NCBI RefSeq assembly: GCF_031845305.1
Contig: NZ_JAVREH010000006.1
Location: forward strand, 62,001 to 126,000
Origin: Jatrophihabitans_A lederbergiae
GTDB lineage: Bacteria > Actinomycetota > Actinomycetes > Mycobacteriales > Jatrophihabitantaceae
Direction: 5' to 3'
Length of the DNA: 64,000 bases
The notes beneath the pieces were generated by a model. That model was not told the origin of the DNA, did not search any database, and worked only from the letters and a program-made list of their open reading frames with translations. Shown piece by piece: positions 7,786-16,563 of the stretch (position 1 is its first letter; each line of letters opens with the position of its first letter). The position numbers and the translations under genes were made by a program.

Positions 7786-8637
7786 CTAACGGTGCTCGGC
7801 GAGCCAGTCCGCGCCGATCTCGACCGTTGCCATCAGGACCGCCGGCCCGGACAGCACCACCTCACCGGTGTCACGCCAGGACACCCGGCACTGGCCTCCT
7901 GGCACATCGACCAGCCACTCGTCGGTCCCGGCGCTGTCCCCCGCCACCGCGACCACGGCCGCACAGATGCCGGTGCCGCAGGATCGGGTCTCACCCACGC
8001 CGCGCTCGTGCACCCGCATCCGGATGCGCCGCGGGCCGGTACGGACGGCAAACTCCACGTTCTGCCCGTCGGGCAGGCCCGGCTCAACCGTCGGCGGCTG
8101 CGTCAGATCGAGCACCGAAAGATCCTGCACCGAGTCCAGTTCGACGACGACGTGTGGATTGGGCAGGTCGATCGCGATGGACCCGAACACCTCGGCCAGA
8201 CCGGTCACCCGGACGGTCGGACGCTCCGGGCGGGGGCTCGCCATCCCCATGTCGACGCTGACGTTCGATCCGTCGAAGCTCAGCGTCTTCGGGCCGCCGC
8301 GGGTCGCGATGGTCGTGGTCCCCTCGATCAGGCCTGCCTGCCGCAAATACCACCCGAACACCCGGACGCCATTGCCGCACATTTCGGCGATGGACCCGTC
8401 GGCGTTGTGGTAATCCATGAAGAACTCCGCCTCGCCGGCCTGCTTGCGCACATCAGGCTCGGTGGCCAGTTCGGTGCGCACCACGCGCAGCACGCCGTCC
8501 GCGCCCAAGCCCGCGTGCCGGTCACAGAGCGCCCGCACCAGTGATGGCGAGAGCGACAGGTGCGCATCCAGATCCGGCAGCACGACGAAGTCGTTCTCGG
8601 TGCCGTGACCCTTCAGAGCGGTCAAAGTGTGCGTCAT
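7786..8637 (-). CDS. dapF: Diaminopimelate epimerase
   Basis: Converts LL- to meso-diaminopimelate for lysine and peptidoglycan. 283 aa from the ATG at 8637. Both catalytic cysteines are present: Cys87 in EMCGNGVRVF and Cys220 in RSCGTGICAA. The start overlaps the miaA stop as ATGA (8634-8637), so the two are probably translationally coupled. A longer open frame upstream lies inside miaA and is not needed. Confidence 0.96.
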   Translation of the reverse strand: MTHTLTALKGHGTENDFVVLPDLDAHLSLSPSLVRALCDRHAGLGADGVLRVVRTELATEPDVRKQAGEAEFFMDYHNADGSIAEMCGNGVRVFGWYLRQAGLIEGTTTIATRGGPKTLSFDGSNVSVDMGMASPRPERPTVRVTGLAEVFGSIAIDLPNPHVVVELDSVQDLSVLDLTQPPTVEPGLPDGQNVEFAVRTGPRRIRMRVHERGVGETRSCGTGICAAVVAVAGDSAGTDEWLVDVPGGQCRVSWRDTGEVVLSGPAVLMATVEIGADWLAEHR

Positions 8638-9578
8638 CGGACCAGCATAGGCGGCAGCACCGTCACGGCGGTATCGATCAGATCCGGTGTTGATGAGTCC
8701 AACCAGTGCAGCCGCGGGTCCCGGCGGAACCACGAGCGCTGCCGTCGGACGAATCGCAGCGTCCCCCGTATCGTGGACTCGAGCGCCTCGTCCAGGTCGC
8801 CCCGCACGGCGCCGTCGTCGTCCAGTACCGCCAGCAGCTGCTGGTAGCCGAGCGCCTTGGACGCCGTGGGGCTGTCGCGCAGTCCCAGCGGCAGCAACCG
8901 ACGGACCTCATCGAGCAGCCCCTGCTCCATCATGCGCGGCACCCGCAGCCGCACGCGATCATCGAGATCCGGACGATCAAGGGCTAGCTGGACTGTTGGA
9001 TAGATCGATTCGAATGCCGGCATCGCCGCGACGAACGGCTTGCCGGTGATCTCGATGACTTCGAGCGCGCGGACGATCCGCCGTCCGTTGGAGGGCAGGA
9101 TCGCCGCGGCAGCCGCCGGGTCCAGGGCTGCCAGCCGGCGGTGCAGCGTGGCGGCGCCCACTGACTCCAGCTCAGCGGTCAGCCGGGCGCGCACCGGCGG
9201 CGACTCCCCCGGAAAGTCCAGCCGATCGAGCGCGCCGCGGATGTAGAGGCCGGAGCCTCCCACCAGCACGGCCACCTTGCCCCGATCGCGGATGTCATCG
9301 ATCGCCGCCCGAGCCAGCGTCTGGTATTCGGCCACCGCCGCCGACTTGTCCAGCGGCCAAACGTCCAGCAGATGGTGGCGGATTCCGCCGCGCTGGTCCT
9401 CGACGAGCTTCGCCGAGCCGATGTCCATACCCTCGTACAGCTGCATGGAGTCGGCGTTGACGATCTCGGCGTCCATCCGCCGCGCGAGGGCCACCGCGAG
9501 GTCGGATTTGCCGGTTGCCGTCGGTCCGATCACCGCAACGACAGGCGGTCCGGCTGGTGCGGAATCGGTGACAGTCAC
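8634..9578 (-). CDS. miaA: tRNA dimethylallyltransferase
   Basis: Adds the isopentenyl group to A37 of UNN-reading tRNAs. 314 aa from GTG 9578. The P-loop is near the N-terminus (IGPTATGKSDLAV), followed by NADSMQLYEGMDIGSAK and DVWPLDKSAAVAEYQ, typical of MiaA. MiaB, which acts on its product, is 1.2 kb away. The GTG start leaves 58 bp to the divergent DUF349 gene; an upstream ATG would overlap that gene. Confidence 0.95.
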   Translation of the reverse strand: MTVTDSAPAGPPVVAVIGPTATGKSDLAVALARRMDAEIVNADSMQLYEGMDIGSAKLVEDQRGGIRHHLLDVWPLDKSAAVAEYQTLARAAIDDIRDRGKVAVLVGGSGLYIRGALDRLDFPGESPPVRARLTAELESVGAATLHRRLAALDPAAAAAILPSNGRRIVRALEVIEITGKPFVAAMPAFESIYPTVQLALDRPDLDDRVRLRVPRMMEQGLLDEVRRLLPLGLRDSPTASKALGYQQLLAVLDDDGAVRGDLDEALESTIRGTLRFVRRQRSWFRRDPRLHWLDSSTPDLIDTAVTVLPPMLVR

Positions 9579-9636
9579 GTTGCAACAGGCTAACCGGCTG
9601 CACCGCCACCCTCCGCAGTCGTGTCTAATGCTCGAT

Positions 9637-10821
9637 ATGAGTTCGGAGTGGGGACGTATTGACGACGCCGGCACGGTGTTCGTGAAGACCGCGGACGGCG
9701 AGCGAGAGGTCGGCTCGTGGCAGGCCGGAGACCCCGAAGCGGGGCTGGCCTACTACATCCGCCGCTATGAAGACCTGCAGACCGAAGTAGCGCTGCTGAC
9801 CAAGCGGCTGCAGTCCGGTGCGGGCGATGCGAAGGCGACCAAGTCGCAGGCCATGACTCTGCACGCCTCGTTGCCGACAGTCGCCGCAGTCGGAAACCTG
9901 GCGGCGCTGGACACCCAGCTCGTCGCACTGATCACCGCCGCCGACGCCAAGATGGGTGAGCAGGCTGAAGCGCGTGAGGCGGCCAAGGCCGGCGCGATCG
10001 CGAAGAAAGAGGCACTGGCCGCCGAAGCCGAGGCAATCGCCGAGACGTCGACCCAGTGGAAGGCAGCGGGCGACCGGCTGCGCACCATCGTGGACGAGTG
10101 GAAACTGATCAAGGGCATCGACCGCAAGACCGATGACACGCTGTGGAAGCGCTTCGCGGCGGCCCGCGACGCGTTCGGCAAGCGGCGGGGCAGCCACTTC
10201 GCCAATCTGGACACCGAGCGTGAGACGGCCAAGTCCATCAAGGAGCGCCTGGTAGCCGAGGCCGAGGCGCTGTCCGTTTCGGACGACTGGCGCGAGACCG
10301 CTGATGCCCTCAAGGATCTGATGGGCCAGTGGAAGAGCGCTCCGCGGGCCAACCGCAGCACCGAGGACGCGCTCTGGAAGAGGTTTCGCGCGGCTCAAGA
10401 CGCCTTCTTCGAACGGCGCTCGGGAGTATTCGCCGAGCGGGACGCCGAGCAGGTGCAGAACCTGAAGGAGAAGGACGCCATCATCGCCGAGGCGGTGGCG
10501 CTCGACGTGTCGGACCCGCGCCACGCGCAGGTAGCGCTGCGTGACCTGCAGGAGCGGCTCGAGGCGATCGGGCACGTGCCCCGGGACGCGATGCCCCGAG
10601 TGGAAGCACGGATGCGCGCCGCCGAGCAGCGGGTGCGCGAGGCCCTGGACGCCGAGTGGAAGCGCGGAGCCACGGAGTCCAACCCTTTCCTGGCGCAGCT
10701 GCGTGAGCGACTGGCCGAGGCTGAGGCAAAGCTGGCCAGGGCCCAGGCCTCCGGTGACGCCGGCCGGATCGCCAAGGCCGAGGCTGATGTGGCCAGCCGG
10801 AAGGCGCTTCTCCCCGAGTAG
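9637..10821 (+). CDS. DUF349 coiled-coil protein
   Basis: 394 aa, almost wholly helical and Ala/Glu/Arg-rich. Several repeats of the DUF349 module are visible, each with a W..A..L..LM.QWK / LWKRF.AARDAFF.RR pattern (about residues 130-190 and 205-265, and a weaker third). The last part (LAQLRERLAEAEAKLARAQ) is coiled coil. A related alanine/arginine-rich protein (Rv2731) sits beside miaA/miaB in M. tuberculosis. DUF349 has no settled biochemical role; regulatory or structural functions have been suggested. ATG 9628 is an alternative start three codons upstream. Confidence 0.85.
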   Translation: MSSEWGRIDDAGTVFVKTADGEREVGSWQAGDPEAGLAYYIRRYEDLQTEVALLTKRLQSGAGDAKATKSQAMTLHASLPTVAAVGNLAALDTQLVALITAADAKMGEQAEAREAAKAGAIAKKEALAAEAEAIAETSTQWKAAGDRLRTIVDEWKLIKGIDRKTDDTLWKRFAAARDAFGKRRGSHFANLDTERETAKSIKERLVAEAEALSVSDDWRETADALKDLMGQWKSAPRANRSTEDALWKRFRAAQDAFFERRSGVFAERDAEQVQNLKEKDAIIAEAVALDVSDPRHAQVALRDLQERLEAIGHVPRDAMPRVEARMRAAEQRVREALDAEWKRGATESNPFLAQLRERLAEAEAKLARAQASGDAGRIAKAEADVASRKALLPE

Positions 10822-10825
10822 CGCT

Positions 10826-10886
10826 ACCGACGAAGCCGACCAGTCAGGCCGGCCGGCGGCCGATGCTGAGCAGCGGCTTCGTCGGT
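10826..10886. terminator. 13-bp perfect inverted repeat at the DUF349 / miaB convergent ends
   Basis: ACCGACGAAGCCG (10826-10838) pairs with CGGCTTCGTCGGT (10874-10886). The second arm lies inside the last codons of miaB (stop at 10844). The 35-bp centre holds further self-complementary GGCCGGCC. Probably a shared terminator for two converging genes. Confidence 0.55.
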
Positions 10887-12325
10887 GCCGACGGCGCCTG
10901 GTGCGCAGGCGAGGCCGTACCCCGCCAGGGCCGGTGCGCGCTGATTCCGCCGTCGGCGACGAAGTGGTGCGGGGCCGCGTAGGTGATCCGCGCGGTCACC
11001 AGATCACCGGGTGACACCGCGACGTTCCCGGCGAGAACGTGCACCAGCCGGCCGTCCCGCGCCCGTCCAGAGGTGCGCAGGTTGGCGTGGTCCTTCTTGC
11101 CCTCGAACGAGCTCACCAGGACCTCGACATCGGTGCCGACCAGCCGCTTGTTCTCATCCCAGCTGATCCGCTCCTGTAGCTCGATCAGCCGGTCGTAACG
11201 TTCCTGGACGACGGCCTTCGCAATCTGGCCGTCCATCATCGCGGCCGGAGTTCCGGGCCGCGGCGAGTACTGGAAGGTGAAGGCGCTGGCAAAGCGCGCC
11301 TGCTCGACCACCCGGAGCGTCTCGGCGAAATCCGCCTCCGTCTCGCCGGGAAAGCCGACGATGATGTCGGTGGTGATGGCGGCGTGCGGCATCGCGGCCC
11401 GGACCGAGTCGATGATCTGCAGGTAGCGGCTCTGCCGGTACGAGCGACGCATCGCCCGCAGGACCGCGTCGGACCCCGACTGCATCGGCATGTGCAGCTG
11501 CGGGCACACATTCGGCGTCTCGGCCATGGCGGCGATGACATCGTCGGTGAAGTCGCGCGGGTGCGGGCTGGTGAACCGCACCCGGTCCAGCCCATCGATC
11601 CGACCGCAGGCTCGCAGCAGCTTGCCGAAGGCGAGCGGGTCACCGAACGAGCGACCGTAGGAGTTGACGTTCTGACCGAGCAGAGTCACCTCGGTCACGC
11701 CCTGCGCCACCAGCGCCTCGACCTCGGCGAGCACATCTCCCGGCCGTCGGTCGGTTTCTTTACCCCGCAGGCTCGGCACGATGCAGAACGTGCAGGTGTT
11801 GTCGCATCCCACCGAGACCGAGACCCACGCGGAGAACGCCGATTCCCGACGGCTGGGCAGGTCGGACGGAAAGTTCGCGAGGGAGTCCAGGATCTCGACC
11901 TGGGCCTCGTGGTTGTGCCTGGAACGCTCGAGCAGGACGGGCAGGCTCGCCAGGTTGTGGGTACCGAACACCACATCCACCCAGGGCGCCTTGGTGAGCA
12001 CCGCTGCCTGGTCCTTCTGTGCCAGGCAGCCGCCGACGGCGATCTGCATGCCCGGTCGCGTCTTCTTGATCGGCGCCAATTGGCTGAGGTTGCCGTAGAG
12101 CCGATTGTCGGCGTTCTCGCGTACCGCACAGGTGTTGAACACCACCAGGTCGGCCTCGCGCCCGCTCTGATCGTCGGCGCGCACGTAGCCGGCCTGTTCG
12201 AGCAGACCGGACAGGCGTTCGGAGTCATGCACGTTCATCTGGCAGCCGTACGTACGGATCGCGTAGGTACGTTGGCTGTCGCCGCTTGGGGCGGGTGCGA
12301 GGTCAGCGGTCATCGAGGCATCCAT
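10844..12325 (-). CDS. miaB: tRNA-2-methylthio-N6-dimethylallyladenosine synthase MiaB
   Basis: Radical-SAM methylthiotransferase that completes ms2i6A37 in tRNA. About 493 aa from ATG 12325; ATG 12313 is also possible. An N-terminal UPF0004 domain (IRTYGCQMNVHDSERL) supplies one Fe-S cluster. The radical-SAM CxxxCxxC is in GCDNTCTFCIVPSLRG. The C-terminus is a TRAM domain. It acts after MiaA, encoded nearby. The gene starts just after the end of rny on the same strand. Confidence 0.95.
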   Translation of the reverse strand: MDASMTADLAPAPSGDSQRTYAIRTYGCQMNVHDSERLSGLLEQAGYVRADDQSGREADLVVFNTCAVRENADNRLYGNLSQLAPIKKTRPGMQIAVGGCLAQKDQAAVLTKAPWVDVVFGTHNLASLPVLLERSRHNHEAQVEILDSLANFPSDLPSRRESAFSAWVSVSVGCDNTCTFCIVPSLRGKETDRRPGDVLAEVEALVAQGVTEVTLLGQNVNSYGRSFGDPLAFGKLLRACGRIDGLDRVRFTSPHPRDFTDDVIAAMAETPNVCPQLHMPMQSGSDAVLRAMRRSYRQSRYLQIIDSVRAAMPHAAITTDIIVGFPGETEADFAETLRVVEQARFASAFTFQYSPRPGTPAAMMDGQIAKAVVQERYDRLIELQERISWDENKRLVGTDVEVLVSSFEGKKDHANLRTSGRARDGRLVHVLAGNVAVSPGDLVTARITYAAPHHFVADGGISAHRPWRGTASPAHQAPSAPTKPLLSIGRRPA

Positions 12326-12440
12326 ATCGGGGTCAAGAGTACGAGGCCACCCGCCCGGCCGACACGCGCCCTTGGCGTCAGCCTGCGCCGTGCCGCCATA
12401 CCAAGCGCTCGAGCGCGCGGCCGGATGAACAGGCCCCGGG

Positions 12441-14168
12441 CTAGTGCGCGACCTCGGTAGCACGAGACTCCCGCACCACGGTGACACGGATCTGCCCCGG
12501 ATAGGTGAGCTCGTCCTCGATCTGCTTGGCCACCTCGCGGGCAATCACTCCGGCGCCGAGGTCGTCAACCTCGTTGGGCAGCACCATGACCCTGACTTCG
12601 CGGCCGGACTGCATGGCGAACACCCGCTCTACACCGGGCCGGGCGGTCGCGATCTGTTCGATTCGCTCCAGGCGCTTGACGTAGGCCTCGAGTGATTCTC
12701 GCCGAGCCCCAGGGCGCGACGCGGAGCAGGCGTCGGCGGCCTGGGTCAGCACTGCTTCGACGGTCTTGGGCTGAACCTCATTGTGATGGGCCTCGACGGC
12801 GTGGGCGACCGCCTCACTTTCGCCGTATCGACGCAGCAGATCGGCTCCGATGACTGCGTGGCTGCCCTCGACCGCATGCGTGAGCGCCTTGCCGATGTCG
12901 TGCAGGAACGCCGACCGCTTGATCAAACTCGGCTCGAGCCCGAGTTCGCTGGCCATGACTCCGGCGATGTGGGCGGTTTCAACCAGGTGGCCGAGCACGT
13001 TCTGGCCGTAACTGGTGCGGTACTTCAACCGCCCCAGCGTCGGAATCAAACGCTCATCGAGGTCGGTGATGCCCACGTCCGCGAGTGCGTCGCGAGCCGA
13101 CCGAAGACACAGCTCGTCCACCTCGACGGTCGCCTGCTCGTACACCTCTTCGATGCGGTGGGGGTGGATCCGGCCGTCGAGCACCAGCTTCTCGAGAGTG
13201 ATCCGGCCGATCTCTCGCCGCACCGGGTCGAAGCAGGACAGCAGCACCGCCTCCGGGGTGTCGTCGATGATCACGTTGACACCGGTGACCGACTCGAAGG
13301 CGCGAATGTTGCGGCCCTCGCGGCCGATGATGCGGCCCTTCATCTCGTCACTGGGCAGATGCAGCACGCTGACCACGGTTTCGGCGGTCTGCTCGCTGGC
13401 GACCCGTTGCACCGCGTCCACGACAATGGCTCGGGCGCGCTCGGTGCCTTCGGCGCGTGCCTCGTTCTCGATGGAGCGCACCAGGGTGGCGGCGTCACGG
13501 CGGGCATGGGACTCGACGGAGGCGAGCAGTTCGGCTTTCGCCTCGTCCGAGCTGAGTCCGGCGACGCGCTCCAGTGCTGCCACCCGGTCTACGTCCAGCT
13601 GTTCCCGAACGGTCTCTAGTTCGGCGCGGAGCGCGTCGAGAGAGTGCTGCTCCGCGTCAAGCCCGGTTCGCCGCCGTTCCAGTTCGGCGCCGGCCGACGC
13701 CAACTCCTCAGCGCACCGGTCGAGGTCGGCGCCACGTGCGTTCAGATCTGCGTCGACTCCCTCGGCCGCGGCCGTCCGGGTCTGGAGTTCGCGGTCCGCG
13801 CTGCGTCGCGCGTCAGCCAGCAGATCCGTGGCCGACGCCTCCGCTCGAGCTTTCATCGCTTCAACGCTCGCCCGGTTCGCGTCCGCTTCCGTTTGGGCGG
13901 CCCGGCGTAGCGATTCCAACTCGACGTTCAGCGACCGGCGCGCCGATTCAACGTCTCGCTGCGTTCGTTCACGCACGGCGTCGGCCTCGGCCTCAGCGGC
14001 CCGAAGGGCATTAGCTCCCTGATCGGCAACTGCCGCCTCTGCGACGGTTGCCCCGCCTGCGGCGGGAGTGCCCTTGTGGCTCGCGTACACGGACAGGAAC
14101 CGAAGCCCGAGGACCAGGAGTAACAAGAATGCGGCGGCGACCGCCACCAATTGAACCGAATGATTCAT
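12441..14168 (-). CDS. rny: Ribonuclease Y
   Basis: Membrane-anchored endoribonuclease that initiates mRNA decay. 575 aa: an N-terminal membrane helix (about 6-26), a long Ala/Glu/Arg coiled coil (about 45-220), a KH domain with RIIGREGRNIRAFE (about 275-290), and an HD domain with HDIGKA (about 422) and EAHHNE. A strong ribosome site (GAGGAGG) precedes the ATG. Its neighbours miaB and recX match the actinobacterial order outside mycobacteria. Confidence 0.95.
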   Translation of the reverse strand: MNHSVQLVAVAAAFLLLLVLGLRFLSVYASHKGTPAAGGATVAEAAVADQGANALRAAEAEADAVRERTQRDVESARRSLNVELESLRRAAQTEADANRASVEAMKARAEASATDLLADARRSADRELQTRTAAAEGVDADLNARGADLDRCAEELASAGAELERRRTGLDAEQHSLDALRAELETVREQLDVDRVAALERVAGLSSDEAKAELLASVESHARRDAATLVRSIENEARAEGTERARAIVVDAVQRVASEQTAETVVSVLHLPSDEMKGRIIGREGRNIRAFESVTGVNVIIDDTPEAVLLSCFDPVRREIGRITLEKLVLDGRIHPHRIEEVYEQATVEVDELCLRSARDALADVGITDLDERLIPTLGRLKYRTSYGQNVLGHLVETAHIAGVMASELGLEPSLIKRSAFLHDIGKALTHAVEGSHAVIGADLLRRYGESEAVAHAVEAHHNEVQPKTVEAVLTQAADACSASRPGARRESLEAYVKRLERIEQIATARPGVERVFAMQSGREVRVMVLPNEVDDLGAGVIAREVAKQIEDELTYPGQIRVTVVRESRATEVAH

Positions 14169-14449
14169 CTACGTCCTCCTCTCGTGGAGGCGACGCGTCA
14201 GTCAAGACTCATCGCAACAGCACACCCAGGAGGTGGGATCCGTCGCATCGTGCCGCCAGTGGCGATGGCTCGGCCACCCGTGTCGCTACCGCAGACTAGA
14301 CAGGCGGGCGATACCGGGCCGCCTGACTGACTTTGGCTGGCAACGATCAAACGGACGAACACTCGGCGCTATATGTCAGTGAGCTGCGGCATGGGCGCAG
14401 CACATCCTGTCTCCTGATGATGTGAGGCTATGAACGAACGGGCACAGGG
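14169..14449. other. 281-bp spacer recX / rny
   Basis: No gene seen. It should hold the rny promoter and the end of the recA-recX transcript. The only structure I see is CAGGCGG (14301-14307) paired with CCGCCTG (14319-14325), a 7-bp stem that could be a weak terminator after recX. Confidence 0.4.
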
Positions 14450-15046
14450 TCAAGCAAGCCGTGCAGTGTCGTCGCTCGGTACTTCAGCCGACAGCTCACC
14501 TAAAACCTCACGGACCACCTGATATGCCACGCCAGGTGAATAGCCTTTGCGAGCAAGCATCCCCACGAGCCGACGGGTCTTGACGTTGGGTTCGAGCTTG
14601 CCCATCGACTTGGCCTTGCGCTGCACCAACTTGGCCGCTGTCTCTCGCTCGCGGTCGGCATCGATGGCGATCACCGCCGTTTTGGCCAGGTCGTCGTCGA
14701 CACCCTTGGCGCGCAGTTGCCGCTTGATCTCGTTCGCCGCCAACCCACGGGAGCTGTGCACGGCGGTCGTAAAGCTGGCGGCAAACGCTACGTCGTCAAT
14801 GAGAGCAACCCACCTGAGCCGATCAAGAACTCGCGCAGCTACCTCGTCGGGAACCTGTCGCGAGGTCAGTGCGTCGCTTAACTCGGCCCGCGTTCTAGCC
14901 CGCATCGTCAACAGGCGCAGGCAAATCGCGCGCGCCTCTTCGTCTGGGTCGTCGGCTATGCGGCGAGCTGCTTCATCGGCACGTCTACTCCGAGCTTCAG
15001 CGGGCGACGGGTGAGGCCTGCCGCCCGCTGAAGCTCGTCGGCCCAT
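14450..15046 (-). CDS. recX: Recombination regulator RecX
   Basis: About 198 aa. RecX helical repeats are visible (RAICLRLLTMRARTRAELSDALTSRQVPDEVAARVLDRL), and it follows recA directly. RecX limits RecA filament extension. The recA stop (15058-15060) is part of GAGAGGA, the likely ribosome site for the ATG at 15046; a GTG one codon earlier is possible. It should be induced with recA. Confidence 0.93.
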   Translation of the reverse strand: MGRRASAGGRPHPSPAEARSRRADEAARRIADDPDEEARAICLRLLTMRARTRAELSDALTSRQVPDEVAARVLDRLRWVALIDDVAFAASFTTAVHSSRGLAANEIKRQLRAKGVDDDLAKTAVIAIDADRERETAAKLVQRKAKSMGKLEPNVKTRRLVGMLARKGYSPGVAYQVVREVLGELSAEVPSDDTARLA

Positions 15047-15057
15047 CACTCGTCCTC

Positions 15058-16098
15058 TCAGAAGTCGACCGGCGCGGGCAGTGCGGCATCTTCGGCCACA
15101 ACCGCCCCGACGCCCAACTTCTCCTTGATTTTCTTCTCGATCTCATCAGCGAGGTCGGGGTTATCGCGGAGGAAGTTGCGGACGTTCTCTTTGCCCTGTC
15201 CGAGCTGATCACCGTCATAGGTATACCAAGCGCCGGACTTACGGACGATCGCCTGCTCGACACCGACGTCGATCAGCGAACCCTCGCGGCTGATGCCCTG
15301 GCCGTAGACAATGTCGAACTCGGCCTGCTTGAACGGCGGCGCAACCTTGTTCTTCACGACCTTGACCCTGGTGCGGTTGCCGACTGCGTCGCCGCCGTCC
15401 TTCAAGGTCTCGATGCGACGGACATCAAGCCGGATCGATGAGTAAAACTTCAGCGCCTTGCCACCGGTCGTGGTTTCGGGCGACCCGAACATGACGCCGA
15501 TCTTCTCGCGCAGTTGGTTGATGAAGATCGCGGTGGTGCCGGAGTTGCTGAGGGCGCCCGTGATCTTACGCAACGCCTGGCTCATCAGACGCGCTTGCAG
15601 GCCCACGTGGCTGTCACCCATCTCGCCCTCGATTTCGGCGCGCGGAACGAGAGCCGCCACCGAGTCGACGACGATGATGTCCAGTGCGCCCGAGCGGATC
15701 AGCATGTCCATGATTTCGAGCGCCTGCTCGCCGGTGTCGGGCTGGCTTACCAGCAGGGCGTCGGTGTCTACGCCCAAGGCCCGGGCGTACTCGGGGTCGA
15801 GCGCGTGCTCGGCGTCGATGAAGGCGGCGACGCCGCCGGCTGCCTGAGCATTGGCGACGGCGTGCAGTGCGACGGTCGTCTTACCGGAGCTTTCCGGGCC
15901 ATAGATCTCGACGATTCGGCCACGCGGGAGCCCCCCGATACCCAGGGCGATGTCGAGGGCGATGGAGCCGGTGGGAATGACCTCGATCGGGACGTATGGT
16001 CGCTCGCCCAGCCGCATCACCGAGCCCTTGCCGAATTGCTTGTCAATCTGACCCAGCGCGACTTCAAGAGCCTTGTCGCGGTCAAATGCTGTGGCCAT
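15058..16098 (-). CDS. recA: Recombinase RecA
   Basis: 346 aa, the normal size, with no intein. Walker A is GPESSGKTT (67-75). MAW-type motifs, the L1/L2 loop region (SGTTAIFINQLREKIGVMFGSPETTTGGKALKF) and the acidic C-terminus are present. It forms the nucleoprotein filament for homologous recombination and triggers LexA self-cleavage. GAGAGG lies upstream of the ATG. A perfect SOS box is 120 bp upstream (16218-16231). Confidence 0.98.
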   Translation of the reverse strand: MATAFDRDKALEVALGQIDKQFGKGSVMRLGERPYVPIEVIPTGSIALDIALGIGGLPRGRIVEIYGPESSGKTTVALHAVANAQAAGGVAAFIDAEHALDPEYARALGVDTDALLVSQPDTGEQALEIMDMLIRSGALDIIVVDSVAALVPRAEIEGEMGDSHVGLQARLMSQALRKITGALSNSGTTAIFINQLREKIGVMFGSPETTTGGKALKFYSSIRLDVRRIETLKDGGDAVGNRTRVKVVKNKVAPPFKQAEFDIVYGQGISREGSLIDVGVEQAIVRKSGAWYTYDGDQLGQGKENVRNFLRDNPDLADEIEKKIKEKLGVGAVVAEDAALPAPVDF

Positions 16099-16183
16099 GT
16101 CTGGTACCTCTCTCGTTTTCGGTGTTCATCACGTAACTGCGACGCTAGAGCTGGGCGCCGACAGTTTTGCCGGACAAGCAGAT

Positions 16184-16211
16184 CTGTGGACCACCGTGCG
16201 CTTATCCACAG
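16184..16211. promoter_or_regulatory. DnaA box and inverted repeat in the recA promoter
   Basis: TTATCCACA (16202-16210) is the textbook DnaA box. With CTGTGGA (16184-16190) and TCCACAG (16205-16211) it forms a 7-bp inverted repeat 14 bp apart, between the SOS box and the recA start. Confidence 0.45.
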
Positions 16212-16217
16212 CATAGC

Positions 16218-16231
16218 CGAACACATGTTCG
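16218..16231. promoter_or_regulatory. SOS box of recA
   Basis: CGAACACATGTTCG is a perfect match to CGAAC-N4-GTTCG, 120 bp upstream of the recA ATG. This is direct evidence that recA (and probably recX) is in the LexA regulon. Confidence 0.88.
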
Positions 16232-16287
16232 ATTGGGTTTAGACACGCGGAAGATGAAGCAGCTGCGGCGTCGTGTCGGCGCAACCG

Positions 16288-16329
16288 CTCCGTCTTTCAC
16301 CGCAAGCGGTCAGACGTTCAGCGCAAGCG
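16288..16329 (-). repeat. 21-bp x 2 imperfect repeat over the DUF3046 stop
   Basis: Copies at 16309-16329 (containing the real stop TGA, 16318-16320) and 16288-16308 agree at 16 of 21 positions. The second copy also holds a TGA (16297-16299), in the same frame. Confidence 0.55.
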
Positions 16330-16509
16330 TTGCGGTACGTCGAACTCTTCACACACCGCGCGCCACACGGACTTCGCCGAGTCGCCGCGCTCGATGGCCT
16401 CGTTGACCGTGGCTCCCAGAGCGTTCAGCCGGTAGTCGGCCGCGACCGAAGAGGCGTAGCCATCACCGAAGCGCTGTTCCATCCGCTTCCAGAAATCACT
16501 CAGTCGCAC
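16318..16509 (-). CDS. DUF3046 small protein
   Basis: 63 aa from GTG 16509: RLSDFWKRMEQRFG at the N-terminus and VWRAVCEEFDVPQRLR at the C-terminus are hallmarks of DUF3046. This short actinobacterial family is almost always encoded just upstream of recA (Rv2738c in M. tuberculosis). Function unknown. It precedes the recA SOS promoter on the same strand. Its stop codon region is imperfectly duplicated (16288-16329). Confidence 0.88.
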   Translation of the reverse strand: MRLSDFWKRMEQRFGDGYASSVAADYRLNALGATVNEAIERGDSAKSVWRAVCEEFDVPQRLR

Positions 16510-16563
16510 CGGTCCAGGGTAATGCGCGTGCCCCCGGCCACCGCGGTGAGGCAGGATTCGACC

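Noticed and set aside
9277..9636. N-terminal extension of the DUF349 gene
   Set aside because: This part of the open frame is antisense to miaA; the DUF349-like sequence begins at 9628-9637.
15058..16098. RecA intein, as in M. tuberculosis
   Set aside because: The gene has normal length and continuous RecA motifs.
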